From: Candidatus Poseidoniales archaeon
GTDB taxonomy: Archaea; Thermoplasmatota; Poseidoniia; Poseidoniales; Poseidoniaceae
NCBI GenBank assembly: GCA_003602535.1
Contig: QQSA01000112.1
Span: forward strand, 1 to 23,905
Length of the DNA stretch: 23,905 nt
Direction: 5' to 3'
Position numbers and translations under genes: made by a program. Below are positions 6,610-15,147 of the stretch, piece by piece; the stretch's first letter is position 1, and each line of letters starts with the position of its first letter. The notes beneath the pieces were generated by a model that was not told where the DNA came from, did no database searches, and saw only the letters and a list, made by a program, of their open reading frames with translations.

Positions 6610-8346
6610 TTACAGTCTTTGATGCATTTTTGCGAGCCGCCCTGGAGTTCCTTCCCACTCCCAACCGGGAGCGGTGGCTCGCGCAGAACCGAGGCACTGC
6701 GAGCCTTGCATGACTAGTAAATCTTCACCAGCACGTATTGAATTATCATAAGATTCCAAGATTGCGAGGTTAATGTCACCTTTCCACTTGATATCTGACT
6801 TCAAGTGCACCCGTTTGAGCGAATTGAGTGAATCCAACATCGGGATACTAGCTTTTGATAGTGAAAAACCTCCTCTTTCAGGAGCCCACATTGCAATTTG
6901 TACATCATCCTTCAAAACCTTCCATCTAGGGAAGCGGCCACGGACTTGAACACCTTCTAACCATGAATCATTTAGATAATGGAATCTTGCCACAGAACGG
7001 AACTTATCAAGATTCATCGTTTCACCACTCCTCCTCTTGACTCGCATATTTTCTTGAACGGCTTCACCCAATCTCTTCAGTGCAGAATTTGAAGTTGCAG
7101 ATTCACCAATTCGTGTGTCGATTACTGGAACTTCACAATCGTATTCCATGCCTGAATGATTAATTATTACACGGTAATTATTGCGAGCAACTAATGAATC
7201 AATCATCTTAGTAACTCGAATTATTTCATCTTGAGTCCAATCTCCTGTGACAGGAATATCATAATGTCCAGCTGGCCAAACCTCTTCTAAATCTCTTGGA
7301 ACTAATCCTAAAGGAGAGGTCACCATCACTTCATGAGCAGCATTGTGGTTCATCGCTCTGTGGAAAGACTTGTGACTTCGAGAAAATGAATATGGTTTGC
7401 GTGCTGAACAAGGAAGCAGTACTAGAATGTCATCTAAGCCAGAAGGAGATTGATATTCATTGGTAATGAAATCAACCCAATCAACGATTATGGGATCATC
7501 ATGAGACTCCACACTGTGTATCCTAAGTGATGTTGATTCAGGAACCACCTGTGATAAAAAACCTGATTCTCTATTCATCATTTTGTCAAAATTACGCATA
7601 TGCTCTACAAGTCTAGGACTAGATAGTGATTGAGACTGTGCCAATTCACGAAGAGAATTGTTTTCGATAGCCGAACGTGTTTCGGCAAGAGCGTGTTGCC
7701 AATGGTCAATAATTGGCTCATTAGCAGAAAGATACCTTGGACCATTCCAAGTCAAAACCGCACCATGAGACTCTGCTTGCTTCGATCTTGTAGTATCGAA
7801 TAAGTCGATTCCAAACCAACTTAATACAGCACAATTATCAGGCCCGCCAATTCCAGGAGCCCACAATAAAGCCCCAGGAAATCTTCGCTTGATTACATGA
7901 ATAGCCTGTACGAGTTTACCTGGACGATTAGCTAGTTGCAGGGCATCTGTTAAAACCACTACATGAGGATTCAAAGATGGATTCAATAATTCCTCATCAT
8001 GATTTAGAGATTGCCAAGAGATTGGCAGAAGATCTCCCTTGGATGCGACTTCGCCCGCATCAGCTTCATCCAACGAAGGAGGAAGAACATGTCCGATACT
8101 GGCACTAAGAGTGGGGCCATTATCCGAACTTTCCCATGGTGCAAAAGGGGCACGTGATTCCAATTTTATTGTTCGAGGTATCGAACCATCACTAGATGTA
8201 GAAAATGGAGCCCAAATGACATCTATGTCCTCACCAGAACTCAAAACAAGCCCCGGTGCTTTCGAAGAAGGACTCGAACGATCACCTAATCCCCAAAGGC
8301 GGGACATACGGTGTCGCGCCAATACTGTCCGACCCAATCCTGCCAT
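6610..8346 (-). CDS. arcS: Archaeosine synthase ArcS (TgtA2)
   Basis: ArcS acts on preQ0 at position 15 of archaeal tRNA, using glutamine as nitrogen donor, to form archaeosine in the D-loop. The family hallmark PCx3KPYx2Sx2H is exact as PCSARKPYSFSRSH, residues 312-325 counted from this start. Upstream lies a TGT-like barrel remnant (VVVLTDALQLANRPGKL, then LFDTTRS). The last 75 residues look like a PUA domain (RAGEDLLVMQGSQCLGSARA). The 578-residue length matches full ArcS. The frame stays open upstream to a TTG at 8460, but that would overlap the divergent exported-protein gene at 8412; the ATG at 8346 starts MAGLGRT, as expected for the family N-terminus. No clear Shine-Dalgarno site precedes it. 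The tRNA-guanine transglycosylase partner is not in this window. Confidence 0.93.
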   Translation of the reverse strand: MAGLGRTVLARHRMSRLWGLGDRSSPSSKAPGLVLSSGEDIDVIWAPFSTSSDGSIPRTIKLESRAPFAPWESSDNGPTLSASIGHVLPPSLDEADAGEVASKGDLLPISWQSLNHDEELLNPSLNPHVVVLTDALQLANRPGKLVQAIHVIKRRFPGALLWAPGIGGPDNCAVLSWFGIDLFDTTRSKQAESHGAVLTWNGPRYLSANEPIIDHWQHALAETRSAIENNSLRELAQSQSLSSPRLVEHMRNFDKMMNRESGFLSQVVPESTSLRIHSVESHDDPIIVDWVDFITNEYQSPSGLDDILVLLPCSARKPYSFSRSHKSFHRAMNHNAAHEVMVTSPLGLVPRDLEEVWPAGHYDIPVTGDWTQDEIIRVTKMIDSLVARNNYRVIINHSGMEYDCEVPVIDTRIGESATSNSALKRLGEAVQENMRVKRRSGETMNLDKFRSVARFHYLNDSWLEGVQVRGRFPRWKVLKDDVQIAMWAPERGGFSLSKASIPMLDSLNSLKRVHLKSDIKWKGDINLAILESYDNSIRAGEDLLVMQGSQCLGSARATAPGWEWEGTPGRLAKMHQRL

Positions 8347-8411
8347 GAATAGGGTCTGGAGGTATACTGGTCTTGAATGATTTGAAGGCAGATGAGTGAA
8401 CCGCCCCAAGT

Positions 8412-10445
8412 ATGGGAAGGCCTCTGACCTGTCTACTGGCAATCCTAATTCTTGTGCCAATCGCTAGTTCAGCAAGTTCTGTCACCGTACTAACTAGCGA
8501 CGGCACTGCGTGGGTGGATTGTGAAGATTCATGGGCTAGCATCCATAATAGCACCGGGGTAGAAATCGCCAACGATAGCACATTCACAGTTCATTTAGCA
8601 GCAGAGAATCACACAATCGATTATTCAGATAGTAGCCGTTGTCAGGGAGTCATTCCAATTTCGGAAGACATGCCGGATATTCGACCTATTCCATCTGAAA
8701 TGTTTACAGCAATAGAACCTCAAGTTTGTTCACAAGACGGAATGGCAAATCCATGCGAAGGTCAGGGATATACTGGTGAATTGATAGATGATTCTGATTT
8801 TGACATTTTCGCAATCAATGCTTCATCTGGCCAAATACTTGCATTGCAATTGGTAGCTGCATCAGCTGGAATAAACGTTGATTTACACTTTCAAAGCGAC
8901 AATGAAGAACCCCTAGGTCGTATTTTTGAATTGCCATTAAATACCTCGATTGGAGAGACATATATTCATTACCAACCAATCGATGAAGATGGCAGAATTG
9001 TTGTTTCAGTTAGTAGTCCTAGTCCAGGAACTGTTTGGTCAATACATAGTGAATTATATGATACAAACACTATCAATCCAATAGATGATTTAGGAAATAT
9101 TCACGGTATAGGAAATCCACCATTTTACTATAACCTCGGAGGAGATGAATCCTTAGTCATTACAAAATCAGAAACAAGCAACGGTTTGGAAGAGGTTCAA
9201 TTGAGATACAGATATGTTTATTCTAGTTCCGAATCATCTTGGAATAATGTAACGGTAAATGACAGGATAAATGGGATTGATGACATCGAATATATTGAAT
9301 TCCAATGGGAATGTAATTGTTCTTGGACATCATCTATGTCTCATCACCAGCATTTCGATGCAAGTTGGGAGAGAGATGCACCTGGATATCGCCCTATTTC
9401 TTCTGAAAGTGATAATTCATCATACCCATTAATCGAGATGAATGGAGATGTTGAATTTGGTGAATTGACATTGCACATGGGAGATTACCAAGACATTCTG
9501 AGAGTAGAAACTACAGGATGGAATGAATCTATTCATCTGGTGGATGTAATTGTTGAAGGCGACATTTATGAAATGAAGGTGACCATTTGGGATATGGATC
9601 AAGAAACCTGGACTGAATTGAACGAGGTCAGCGCCACCTATTCGATGGATAAGATTAGACTTTCACTCGATGTAGGTCTAGGGACACATTTCATCAAAAT
9701 CGAGCATCTAAACGGAAGTTCAGCGGTAGATGAAAATGCGGAATCGATTGATTGGAGAATTAGGGTAACTACTGCAGTTATTGATGAGGGTGATGAACCA
9801 TGGTTCCCTGCTTCAGAAGCGGTCAAAGACGCTGCAAATGTATTCTACTGGCTAATCGGTTTAATTCTGATTTTACCTTTCATTGCATTCTATATTTTTA
9901 TTCAAAAAGAAAAGAAATTCGCCGAAGAGTTCGCCAGTAAAAAAAATCGTTTGGAATGGCTAACTTCCAAACTCCAAGAAGATGATTACTCGAAGAATGA
10001 CTTGACTAGAGCACTTAGAGCAGTCGCATCTCTTGAGTGGGAGAAAGCACTAGAGGTATGGGGTGATACTGAAATTAGACATTTCACCACAGGAATCGAT
10101 GTTGCGATATGGTCAATGAATAAGGAAGATAATCCAATAAATACCTGGTCACTATTGATAGGAGTATGTGCAAAGGAATGTGACTGGAATGTTGCAGCTC
10201 TTAGGTTTGAGGCACCTGAAGGTGAACCATGGAATGTGAAAGGTGTAGAACCAAAATTATTGACTCGTGGTTCTGAAATATTCTTGGATTCCATATCACA
10301 AAACTCACGCAGTTTCATCCAAGTCGAACTAGAAGGTAAGAGCGATTCACTGGACATCCACATTTCAGGAATAGTCGACGGTGAACCAATGGCTGCAAAA
10401 CCGGTCAGAACGATGTATAGAAGCGTAAATCAATCAGAAGAGTGA
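8412..10445 (+). CDS. Exported single-span membrane protein with large cytoplasmic domain (677 aa)
   Basis: Function unknown. A clear signal peptide lies at 1-23 (MGRPLTCLLAILILVPIASSASS). The outside region of about 450 residues includes, at roughly 110-220, a stretch like a bacterial/archaeal pre-peptidase C-terminal (PPC) beta domain (YTGELIDDSDFDIFAI, later DGRIVVSVSS). One membrane span lies at about 477-498 (VFYWLIGLILILPFIAFYIFI). It is followed by a basic, charged linker and a cytoplasmic domain of about 180 residues that I cannot assign. Signalling from outside to inside, or anchoring, are both possible. The start is set by the signal peptide; no Shine-Dalgarno site is seen. The gene diverges from arcS across 65 bases and is convergent with dnaJ, with abutting stops in TGATCA. 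Confidence 0.85.
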   Translation: MGRPLTCLLAILILVPIASSASSVTVLTSDGTAWVDCEDSWASIHNSTGVEIANDSTFTVHLAAENHTIDYSDSSRCQGVIPISEDMPDIRPIPSEMFTAIEPQVCSQDGMANPCEGQGYTGELIDDSDFDIFAINASSGQILALQLVAASAGINVDLHFQSDNEEPLGRIFELPLNTSIGETYIHYQPIDEDGRIVVSVSSPSPGTVWSIHSELYDTNTINPIDDLGNIHGIGNPPFYYNLGGDESLVITKSETSNGLEEVQLRYRYVYSSSESSWNNVTVNDRINGIDDIEYIEFQWECNCSWTSSMSHHQHFDASWERDAPGYRPISSESDNSSYPLIEMNGDVEFGELTLHMGDYQDILRVETTGWNESIHLVDVIVEGDIYEMKVTIWDMDQETWTELNEVSATYSMDKIRLSLDVGLGTHFIKIEHLNGSSAVDENAESIDWRIRVTTAVIDEGDEPWFPASEAVKDAANVFYWLIGLILILPFIAFYIFIQKEKKFAEEFASKKNRLEWLTSKLQEDDYSKNDLTRALRAVASLEWEKALEVWGDTEIRHFTTGIDVAIWSMNKEDNPINTWSLLIGVCAKECDWNVAALRFEAPEGEPWNVKGVEPKLLTRGSEIFLDSISQNSRSFIQVELEGKSDSLDIHISGIVDGEPMAAKPVRTMYRSVNQSEE

Positions 10446-11570
10446 TCAATTTCTTCTATCGTTTGCATCAGAGATAATTTTGTCCATCAAATCTGATTTA
10501 CCATCTAGGTTTTCACGAATACTCTCGAGAATTTTCTTTGTTCCTTTGTCGAACTTTTTAGGCATGTGTAACTTGCATAACACTACGACATCTCCTCGTC
10601 CAACACCTCTTCCAGACGGGAGTCCTCGCCCAGAAATTGTGATAGTATCGCCAGAATTTGTCCCTGCTGGGACTTTGATTACCAAATCCTTACCATCGAT
10701 ATGTGGCAAATTTACCGATGATCCCAATGCTAATGCGGTAAAACCAAGTGGTAATGACATTATTAGGTCCATGCCATTTCTTTCAAACCAAGGGTGTTCT
10801 TCAACTACCAACTGAATAAATAAATCACCAGGAATACCTCTTCCATTAGGTGCAGGCTGACCTTTACCACGCATGCGCAACCTAGTACCGTCTTGAGCTC
10901 CTTTCGGTATTGAAAACCTCAAAACTTGAGATTCCGATTGCATACCATCACCTGAACATGACTTACATCTGGAATCATAAGTTCGTCCTGAGCCATCACA
11001 ACTCTGACAACTACGAACTGAGTCCTGTACGAATGGACCAATCTGCTGACGAACCCTTACTTGACCAGCACCATCACACTCACGACATTGTTTGGTAACT
11101 CCGTCTTTTGCACCAGTTCCTTGACAATCCTCACAAATAGATGGTAGATCGACTTCTAATTCGTCTTTACCGCCTTCTAAAACCGCTTCCAAATTAATTT
11201 CATGGCGAACTAAAATGTCATGGCCTTGAGATCTAGAGGTACGACTACTCCTACCACCAAACATACTGGAAAAGAAATCCCCACCGAGTATATCCTCCAA
11301 GTTGATATTAAATCCTTGGAAACCACCTGGTCCAAAGGGCGACCCCCCTGGACTGTTGTGACCGAAGCGATCATAATTTCTTCGTTTGTCATTGTCGGAA
11401 AGTACCGCATAAGCCTCTTGAATCTCTTTGAATTTTTCATCCGCATCAGGTGAATCATTCTTGTCAGGGTGGTATTTCCGAGCGAGAGATCTGAATGCCT
11501 TTTTCAGTTCGGTTGCGTCAGCCTCTTTAGAGACTCCAAGAACATCGTAGTAGTCCCTCTTATCAGACAT
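10446..11570 (-). CDS. dnaJ: Chaperone protein DnaJ (Hsp40, type I)
   Basis: This co-chaperone delivers unfolded proteins to DnaK and stimulates its ATPase. All type I parts are present in order: a J domain at about 4-67 with HPD at 34-36, a Gly/Phe-rich linker (GGSPFGPGGFQGF), four zinc-binding CxxCxGxG repeats (CEDCQGTG, CRECDGAG, CQSCDGSG, CKSCSGDG), and the C-terminal substrate-binding beta domains. Length is 374 residues. The frame continues three codons upstream to a GTG, but the ATG at 11570 is chosen because GAGGTGG lies 5 bases before it. Neither dnaK nor grpE is in the window. It lies last in a probable run of minus-strand genes, after the glycosyltransferase and the zinc-ribbon protein. 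dnaJ genes have often moved between bacteria and archaea. Confidence 0.97.
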   Translation of the reverse strand: MSDKRDYYDVLGVSKEADATELKKAFRSLARKYHPDKNDSPDADEKFKEIQEAYAVLSDNDKRRNYDRFGHNSPGGSPFGPGGFQGFNINLEDILGGDFFSSMFGGRSSRTSRSQGHDILVRHEINLEAVLEGGKDELEVDLPSICEDCQGTGAKDGVTKQCRECDGAGQVRVRQQIGPFVQDSVRSCQSCDGSGRTYDSRCKSCSGDGMQSESQVLRFSIPKGAQDGTRLRMRGKGQPAPNGRGIPGDLFIQLVVEEHPWFERNGMDLIMSLPLGFTALALGSSVNLPHIDGKDLVIKVPAGTNSGDTITISGRGLPSGRGVGRGDVVVLCKLHMPKKFDKGTKKILESIRENLDGKSDLMDKIISDANDRRN

Positions 11571-11575
11571 ATTGA

Positions 11576-11582
11576 CCACCTC
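11576..11582 (-). promoter_or_regulatory. Strong Shine-Dalgarno site of dnaJ
   Basis: GAGGTGG on the minus strand, 5 bases before the ATG at 11570, is complementary to an archaeal anti-Shine-Dalgarno tail ending in CACCTCC. It would lie directly against the alternative GTG at 11579, so it decides the start in favour of MSDKRDYY. Confidence 0.75.
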
Positions 11583-11633
11583 GAGTAAACTATGGGGGGA
11601 GGAGGGGGTTATTCAGTCCAACGCTAAAACCAT

Positions 11634-12554
11634 TCAAATGTCACTGCCGCAATTTACACAAAAACGCTCTCCAACTGGGTTGGATGCGCCACATACCTTA
11701 CAAGAGGGCTGAGGTGAAAAACCAGGTTGTGAAGCCGTAGTTACACCCTTAGGCATTGACGTACCAAACGCCATTTGTTCGATTGACATTTCCTGGACAA
11801 CTGGAGCACTGATCTCGTTGGTTTCTTCATTGATTGTTACGGTCTCTACGCCTGTGTCAGTAACAGAAATCATTTCCATTGGTGCCTTACGCCTTGCTTC
11901 TGATTTCACAGGCTCAATTGGAGCAATTGGACGCTGTGCAATAACGGGAGCGTTGTTACTCCTTGCTGTCAATGAAGCCGATTTTCTAGCTTCTCTTTCG
12001 GCTTTACGATCACGCCCTCTCAGTGAAGCAATCCAATCCAAAAATGAGTCCATAGGTGAGGTCTTAGTAACTGCTCCAATCGTTGCATGCACCCCTTCAT
12101 CATCGAATTGTTCGTTTCCAGAAACCCGGGCTTGTGCCTTACGAACATGCTCAGAATCAATTAACATTTCAACTTCAACCTCAGAATCTACTTCTTGTTC
12201 AACAGAAGAAACCGATCCTGTAACCTCTGAAACTTTCCTATGTAGATTGGTCTGAACTTCTACTGATAACTGAGTATCCATAGCTACATCTCTTTCCCAA
12301 ACACCACTTTCTTCAGCTTTGAATTGGTCACCAACTGCTTTGACCGCACGACTTCTTTGCCACTCGTGGTCTCTAACAACTCTGGTTTTCCGATACAAAA
12401 TAAATCCAATAACGAAGGCTATTACATGGAGAACAATGTCTAATTCAATCGACACAGACATCATGTCACCTAATGGAGTGACAATAAATCTCAATACATT
12501 GAGAACTAAAGCCGGTGTGAAAAGAAGTATAATCGCCGTTGACTGTCTTGTCAT
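11634..12554 (-). CDS. Membrane protein with C-terminal zinc ribbon (306 aa)
   Basis: Function unknown. Two hydrophobic spans at about 6-27 and 36-54 form an N-terminal hairpin, followed by a basic stretch (YRKTRVVRDHEWQRSR), which places the rest in the cytoplasm. The middle, about 60-280, is low in hydrophobic order and rich in Glu, Val, Ser and Pro, and is probably disordered. The end is a compact zinc ribbon with CKVC at 285-288 and CVNC at 299-302, like the zinc-ribbon tails of many archaeal membrane proteins. GAGGG lies 6 bases before the ATG. The gene lies 41 bases after the glycosyltransferase and 63 bases before dnaJ on the same strand, so co-transcription is plausible. I cannot suggest a partner from the sequence. 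Confidence 0.85.
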   Translation of the reverse strand: MTRQSTAIILLFTPALVLNVLRFIVTPLGDMMSVSIELDIVLHVIAFVIGFILYRKTRVVRDHEWQRSRAVKAVGDQFKAEESGVWERDVAMDTQLSVEVQTNLHRKVSEVTGSVSSVEQEVDSEVEVEMLIDSEHVRKAQARVSGNEQFDDEGVHATIGAVTKTSPMDSFLDWIASLRGRDRKAEREARKSASLTARSNNAPVIAQRPIAPIEPVKSEARRKAPMEMISVTDTGVETVTINEETNEISAPVVQEMSIEQMAFGTSMPKGVTTASQPGFSPQPSCKVCGASNPVGERFCVNCGSDI

Positions 12555-12595
12555 CTAATTCCCTCTATTCATTTTTACCAATGAAGGTTTGTGTA

Positions 12596-13582
12596 TCATG
12601 AGCGGTCGTTTGGCGCTCTACCAGTACGGAATAGACCATCGAATAATCCTAATGTGAATGCAGTATGCAAGATTAGCAGACATAATGGGATACCCAGAAT
12701 GGATCTTACTCTAGATGCCAAAGTACCCTTTTGTGGCGTGTAGAGTGCACCCATGAACATCAATGTGGCAGCATATGCTACCGGAGCCCACCACCATTGA
12801 GGAAGAGCGAAAATCAGGATTAATCCGGCTGCAGGTAACAATTCTTTGAAATCCAATCTTTTTGGATGTTTCAAAATAACTTTCGTTCTCCAAAAGCCAT
12901 AGCGATGACACATTTTCCACCACTTTGTCAAAGACGAACGTTTGTGCATATAGACACAGGATACATCTGAACGCCAAAGTTCCCATCCTTCAGCTAGTAA
13001 ACGCATCGATAAGTCACTATCTTGACTGGTGATGAAACGATCATCCCAACCATTTACTGATTTCAATGCCTCAACTCTGTGTAGACAAAAAGCTGGAACA
13101 TTGGTCCTATGTCTGCCTTTGAAATTCTTGAACTGGCCTCCTCCTGAACCAATTGGCGATGCAAGTGCTCCTTCAATCCATTGTGAAATTTCTTCTTCTG
13201 AATCTCCAGATTTGGTTATGCATCCGATAGCCCCAACTTTTATTCCCAATTTTGATTCTAATGCAATCATATCTTTTACTCGAACTTCTACGTGATTAGA
13301 ATCAATCCAAGAATGTCCAATGATTTCTAAACAATGAGTAATATCGTTTTCAATATGCTCTAAGGCCAAATTTCTAGCTTGTGAAACTCTCTTGCCTAAA
13401 TTGTCAATAACTTTGATTGAATCACCATAACTCTCTAAGATTTCTAATGTCTTATCGGTTGACCCTCCATCTAAAACTAATATTTGTACGGGCATTGTTT
13501 GAGAAAGAAGACTATCAATGCATCTTGCAATAAATTGCTCCTCATTAAGAACGGGTATAACTGCACACACCCGAACTTCCAT
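12596..13582 (-). CDS. Family 2 glycosyltransferase, ExoA-like, membrane-associated
   Basis: This is a GT-A fold enzyme expected to transfer a sugar from a nucleotide-sugar to a lipid-linked or surface glycan. The N-terminus has the family-typical AVIPVLNEE and the nucleotide-binding DGGSTD at 38-43. Later parts resemble the ExoA-like branch: ALASPIGSGGGQFK, TNVPAF, VNGWDDRF, and QDSDLSMRLL with the catalytic-base region. The expected metal-binding DGH of that branch is read here as IGH (EIIGHSWID, around 86-94). Two membrane stretches lie near the C-terminus (LLPAAGLILIFALPQWWW; ILGIPLCLLILHTAF). The ATG at 13582 is chosen over an in-frame codon 19 residues upstream because AGGGGG lies 4 bases before it and the strand starts at the beginning of the fold. 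The acceptor is unknown. Confidence 0.88.
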   Translation of the reverse strand: MEVRVCAVIPVLNEEQFIARCIDSLLSQTMPVQILVLDGGSTDKTLEILESYGDSIKVIDNLGKRVSQARNLALEHIENDITHCLEIIGHSWIDSNHVEVRVKDMIALESKLGIKVGAIGCITKSGDSEEEISQWIEGALASPIGSGGGQFKNFKGRHRTNVPAFCLHRVEALKSVNGWDDRFITSQDSDLSMRLLAEGWELWRSDVSCVYMHKRSSLTKWWKMCHRYGFWRTKVILKHPKRLDFKELLPAAGLILIFALPQWWWAPVAYAATLMFMGALYTPQKGTLASRVRSILGIPLCLLILHTAFTLGLFDGLFRTGRAPNDRS

Positions 13583-13656
13583 AGCGCCCCCTATTTGGAC
13601 AAAGAATGTGAAGGTTGGCCTGTCAACTTCATTGACCATGGGGTTCTAGGAGTGGT

Positions 13657-14163
13657 ATGCCGAGATTGAAACTCACTGGAGTTGATGAAGGATTGACGGT
13701 CCTGGTTTCTACTAAATTAACAGGTGCAGATGAACCACAATTAGTGTTGGATGCAATTCTCAATTTATTCCCAGAGTTCACATGCGGCCTACCTGATAAA
13801 CCGAACTTTCCAACTGAACAAGATGATATTTTAGCATCTGAAGGAGTACCACTCGATACTTTTCTTGATTCAATCCACAAGCAAGCAATACTAGACACAT
13901 CACTTGATTTCATGTCCAAGAACTTGGATTCAAGTGGCACAATTTTTCACATCTCGAGACAAGCCGCAATGGAAGGTAAAGTAGCATTTCCACTCCCTGG
14001 AGACAACCCCTTGGGAGGAGTTATTACTGTTGAAATCGGTGGAGAAAATCTCGATGATTGGCTCGAGGCTGCAACTTGGCATTCTGGCAGAGAAGATATA
14101 CCCCGTAGTGTAGGAGATGAATTCACTATGGATGAGAAGGGCGAAGCTGTAACCTGGCACTGA
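13657..14163 (+). CDS. UPF0201-family (putative RNA-binding) protein
   Basis: The 168-residue product matches my knowledge of the archaeal UPF0201 / COG1931 family (Pfam RNA_binding). It begins with a beta strand carrying paired positions (LTVLVSTKLTGADEP), then VLDAILNLFPE, then the LDTSLDFMSK helix, then the diagnostic IFHISRQAAMEGKVAF and NPLGGVITVEI, then DDWLEA. Structures in this family resemble ribosomal-protein folds, hence a suggested RNA-binding role; the cellular function is not established. AGGAG is 4 bases before the ATG. The C-terminal 25 residues or so extend past the usual family end. The gene diverges from the glycosyltransferase and overlaps the 3' end of the opposite-strand fusion gene by 38 bases. 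Confidence 0.75.
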   Translation: MPRLKLTGVDEGLTVLVSTKLTGADEPQLVLDAILNLFPEFTCGLPDKPNFPTEQDDILASEGVPLDTFLDSIHKQAILDTSLDFMSKNLDSSGTIFHISRQAAMEGKVAFPLPGDNPLGGVITVEIGGENLDDWLEAATWHSGREDIPRSVGDEFTMDEKGEAVTWH

Positions 14164-15073
14164 TGGCTTCTGCAATTTCCTGATCAGGCCCTAACCATTC
14201 AACTTCATTGGGTCCATCGCACCATATTACTTTGTCATGAACATGTAATTTCATCTCCCCTGATTTTATTCGACATTCCATCACATGTAGTCTTACAACT
14301 ACGTCTCCATGGTCAAAAATCCAGATTCCAATATCAGAGCCCACCTCTACTTCGAGTTCTAATTCTTCCATAATTTCGCGTTCTAAGCATTGAGCCGCAT
14401 TTTCACCAGGTTCGAATTTGCCGCCAGGAAATTCCCACCAGCCTGCATGTTTTTCACTGGGCGCCCTTCTTGCTGCCAAAAATTTCTCATTTTCGATAAT
14501 CGCACCTGCACCTACATCAATACAAGGTGGCCTTAACATCCGATCAATACACTGCAAGGCTAAACCTTCAGGATTTTCTTGACTCAAGGGTAAATGCAAG
14601 AAGAAACAAGGTGTGTTTCCATCTAAGGCTGAAAGTGTACGATACAATGTCTCATTGCAAATATATTCTCCAGCATCATTGCTGATGACTGGTGAATCAA
14701 TCATATTCTCAATATCCCAATCATCAGGATTGATTGTCGAAAATAAATCACCTTCACCGCTAATTGGCGAATTCTTAACCAGCCTGCCTGAATTATCAGG
14801 TATTCTGAAATCTAGAATATCTTTAGCTCTAATCTCAATTCTTGGACGGGTTGAATTTTCTGCCAATCCGATATGCATTATTGCCGAATAATTTTGAGTT
14901 TTAATCAACTCAGAAACTCTTTTTGAACCAGATTCGTCGACTGTGAGAATTAACGATTCAATGATATGGTTGCGAACCACTTCAGAATCCAATAAACTGG
15001 CAACATACTCTGAAACATTGGCACTGTGGGCCCCAAATGCACCGAACCCAGTAACCAATACCCGTCCTTCCAT
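14126..15073 (-). CDS. Pyroglutamyl-peptidase I / Nudix hydrolase fusion
   Basis: Residues 1 to about 175 form a C15 pyrrolidone-carboxylate peptidase, which removes N-terminal pyroglutamate. It has the VLVTGFGAFG start, RIPDN, and all three catalytic positions: Glu80 (before IRAKDILDFRIPDN), Cys139 (EYICNE) and His160 (FFLHLP). These compare with Glu81, Cys144 and His168 of the Bacillus enzyme. Residues about 185-315 form a MutT-type Nudix domain: ARRAPSEKHAGWWEFPGG, then the Nudix box at 218-240 (GKFEPGE, REIMEEL), in which the usual Gly near its end is Glu239. That domain would hydrolyse an oxidised or other nucleoside triphosphate. The frame is continuous across both halves. Pcp is normally a single-domain protein of about 200-215 residues, so this is an unusual fusion. 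The ATG at 15073 is chosen because MEGRVLVTGF is the natural Pcp start. Confidence 0.88.
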   Translation of the reverse strand: MEGRVLVTGFGAFGAHSANVSEYVASLLDSEVVRNHIIESLILTVDESGSKRVSELIKTQNYSAIMHIGLAENSTRPRIEIRAKDILDFRIPDNSGRLVKNSPISGEGDLFSTINPDDWDIENMIDSPVISNDAGEYICNETLYRTLSALDGNTPCFFLHLPLSQENPEGLALQCIDRMLRPPCIDVGAGAIIENEKFLAARRAPSEKHAGWWEFPGGKFEPGENAAQCLEREIMEELELEVEVGSDIGIWIFDHGDVVVRLHVMECRIKSGEMKLHVHDKVIWCDGPNEVEWLGPDQEIAEAISARLQLRPSHP

Positions 15074-15147
15074 GTTTGTTCCGATATGTTCACTTGAATG
15101 AGATTTGCGTCGCCACATTGACAAGCATTCACTTCTACGACTCTCTA

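Noticed and set aside
8347..8460. N-terminal extension of ArcS from a TTG at 8460
   Set aside because: It would overlap the signal-peptide-encoding start of the divergent gene at 8412, and the ATG at 8346 already gives a family-like N-terminus.
11594..11608. G-quadruplex
   Set aside because: Only three G tracts, one of them two bases long, are present, so a standard four-tract quadruplex is not supported.
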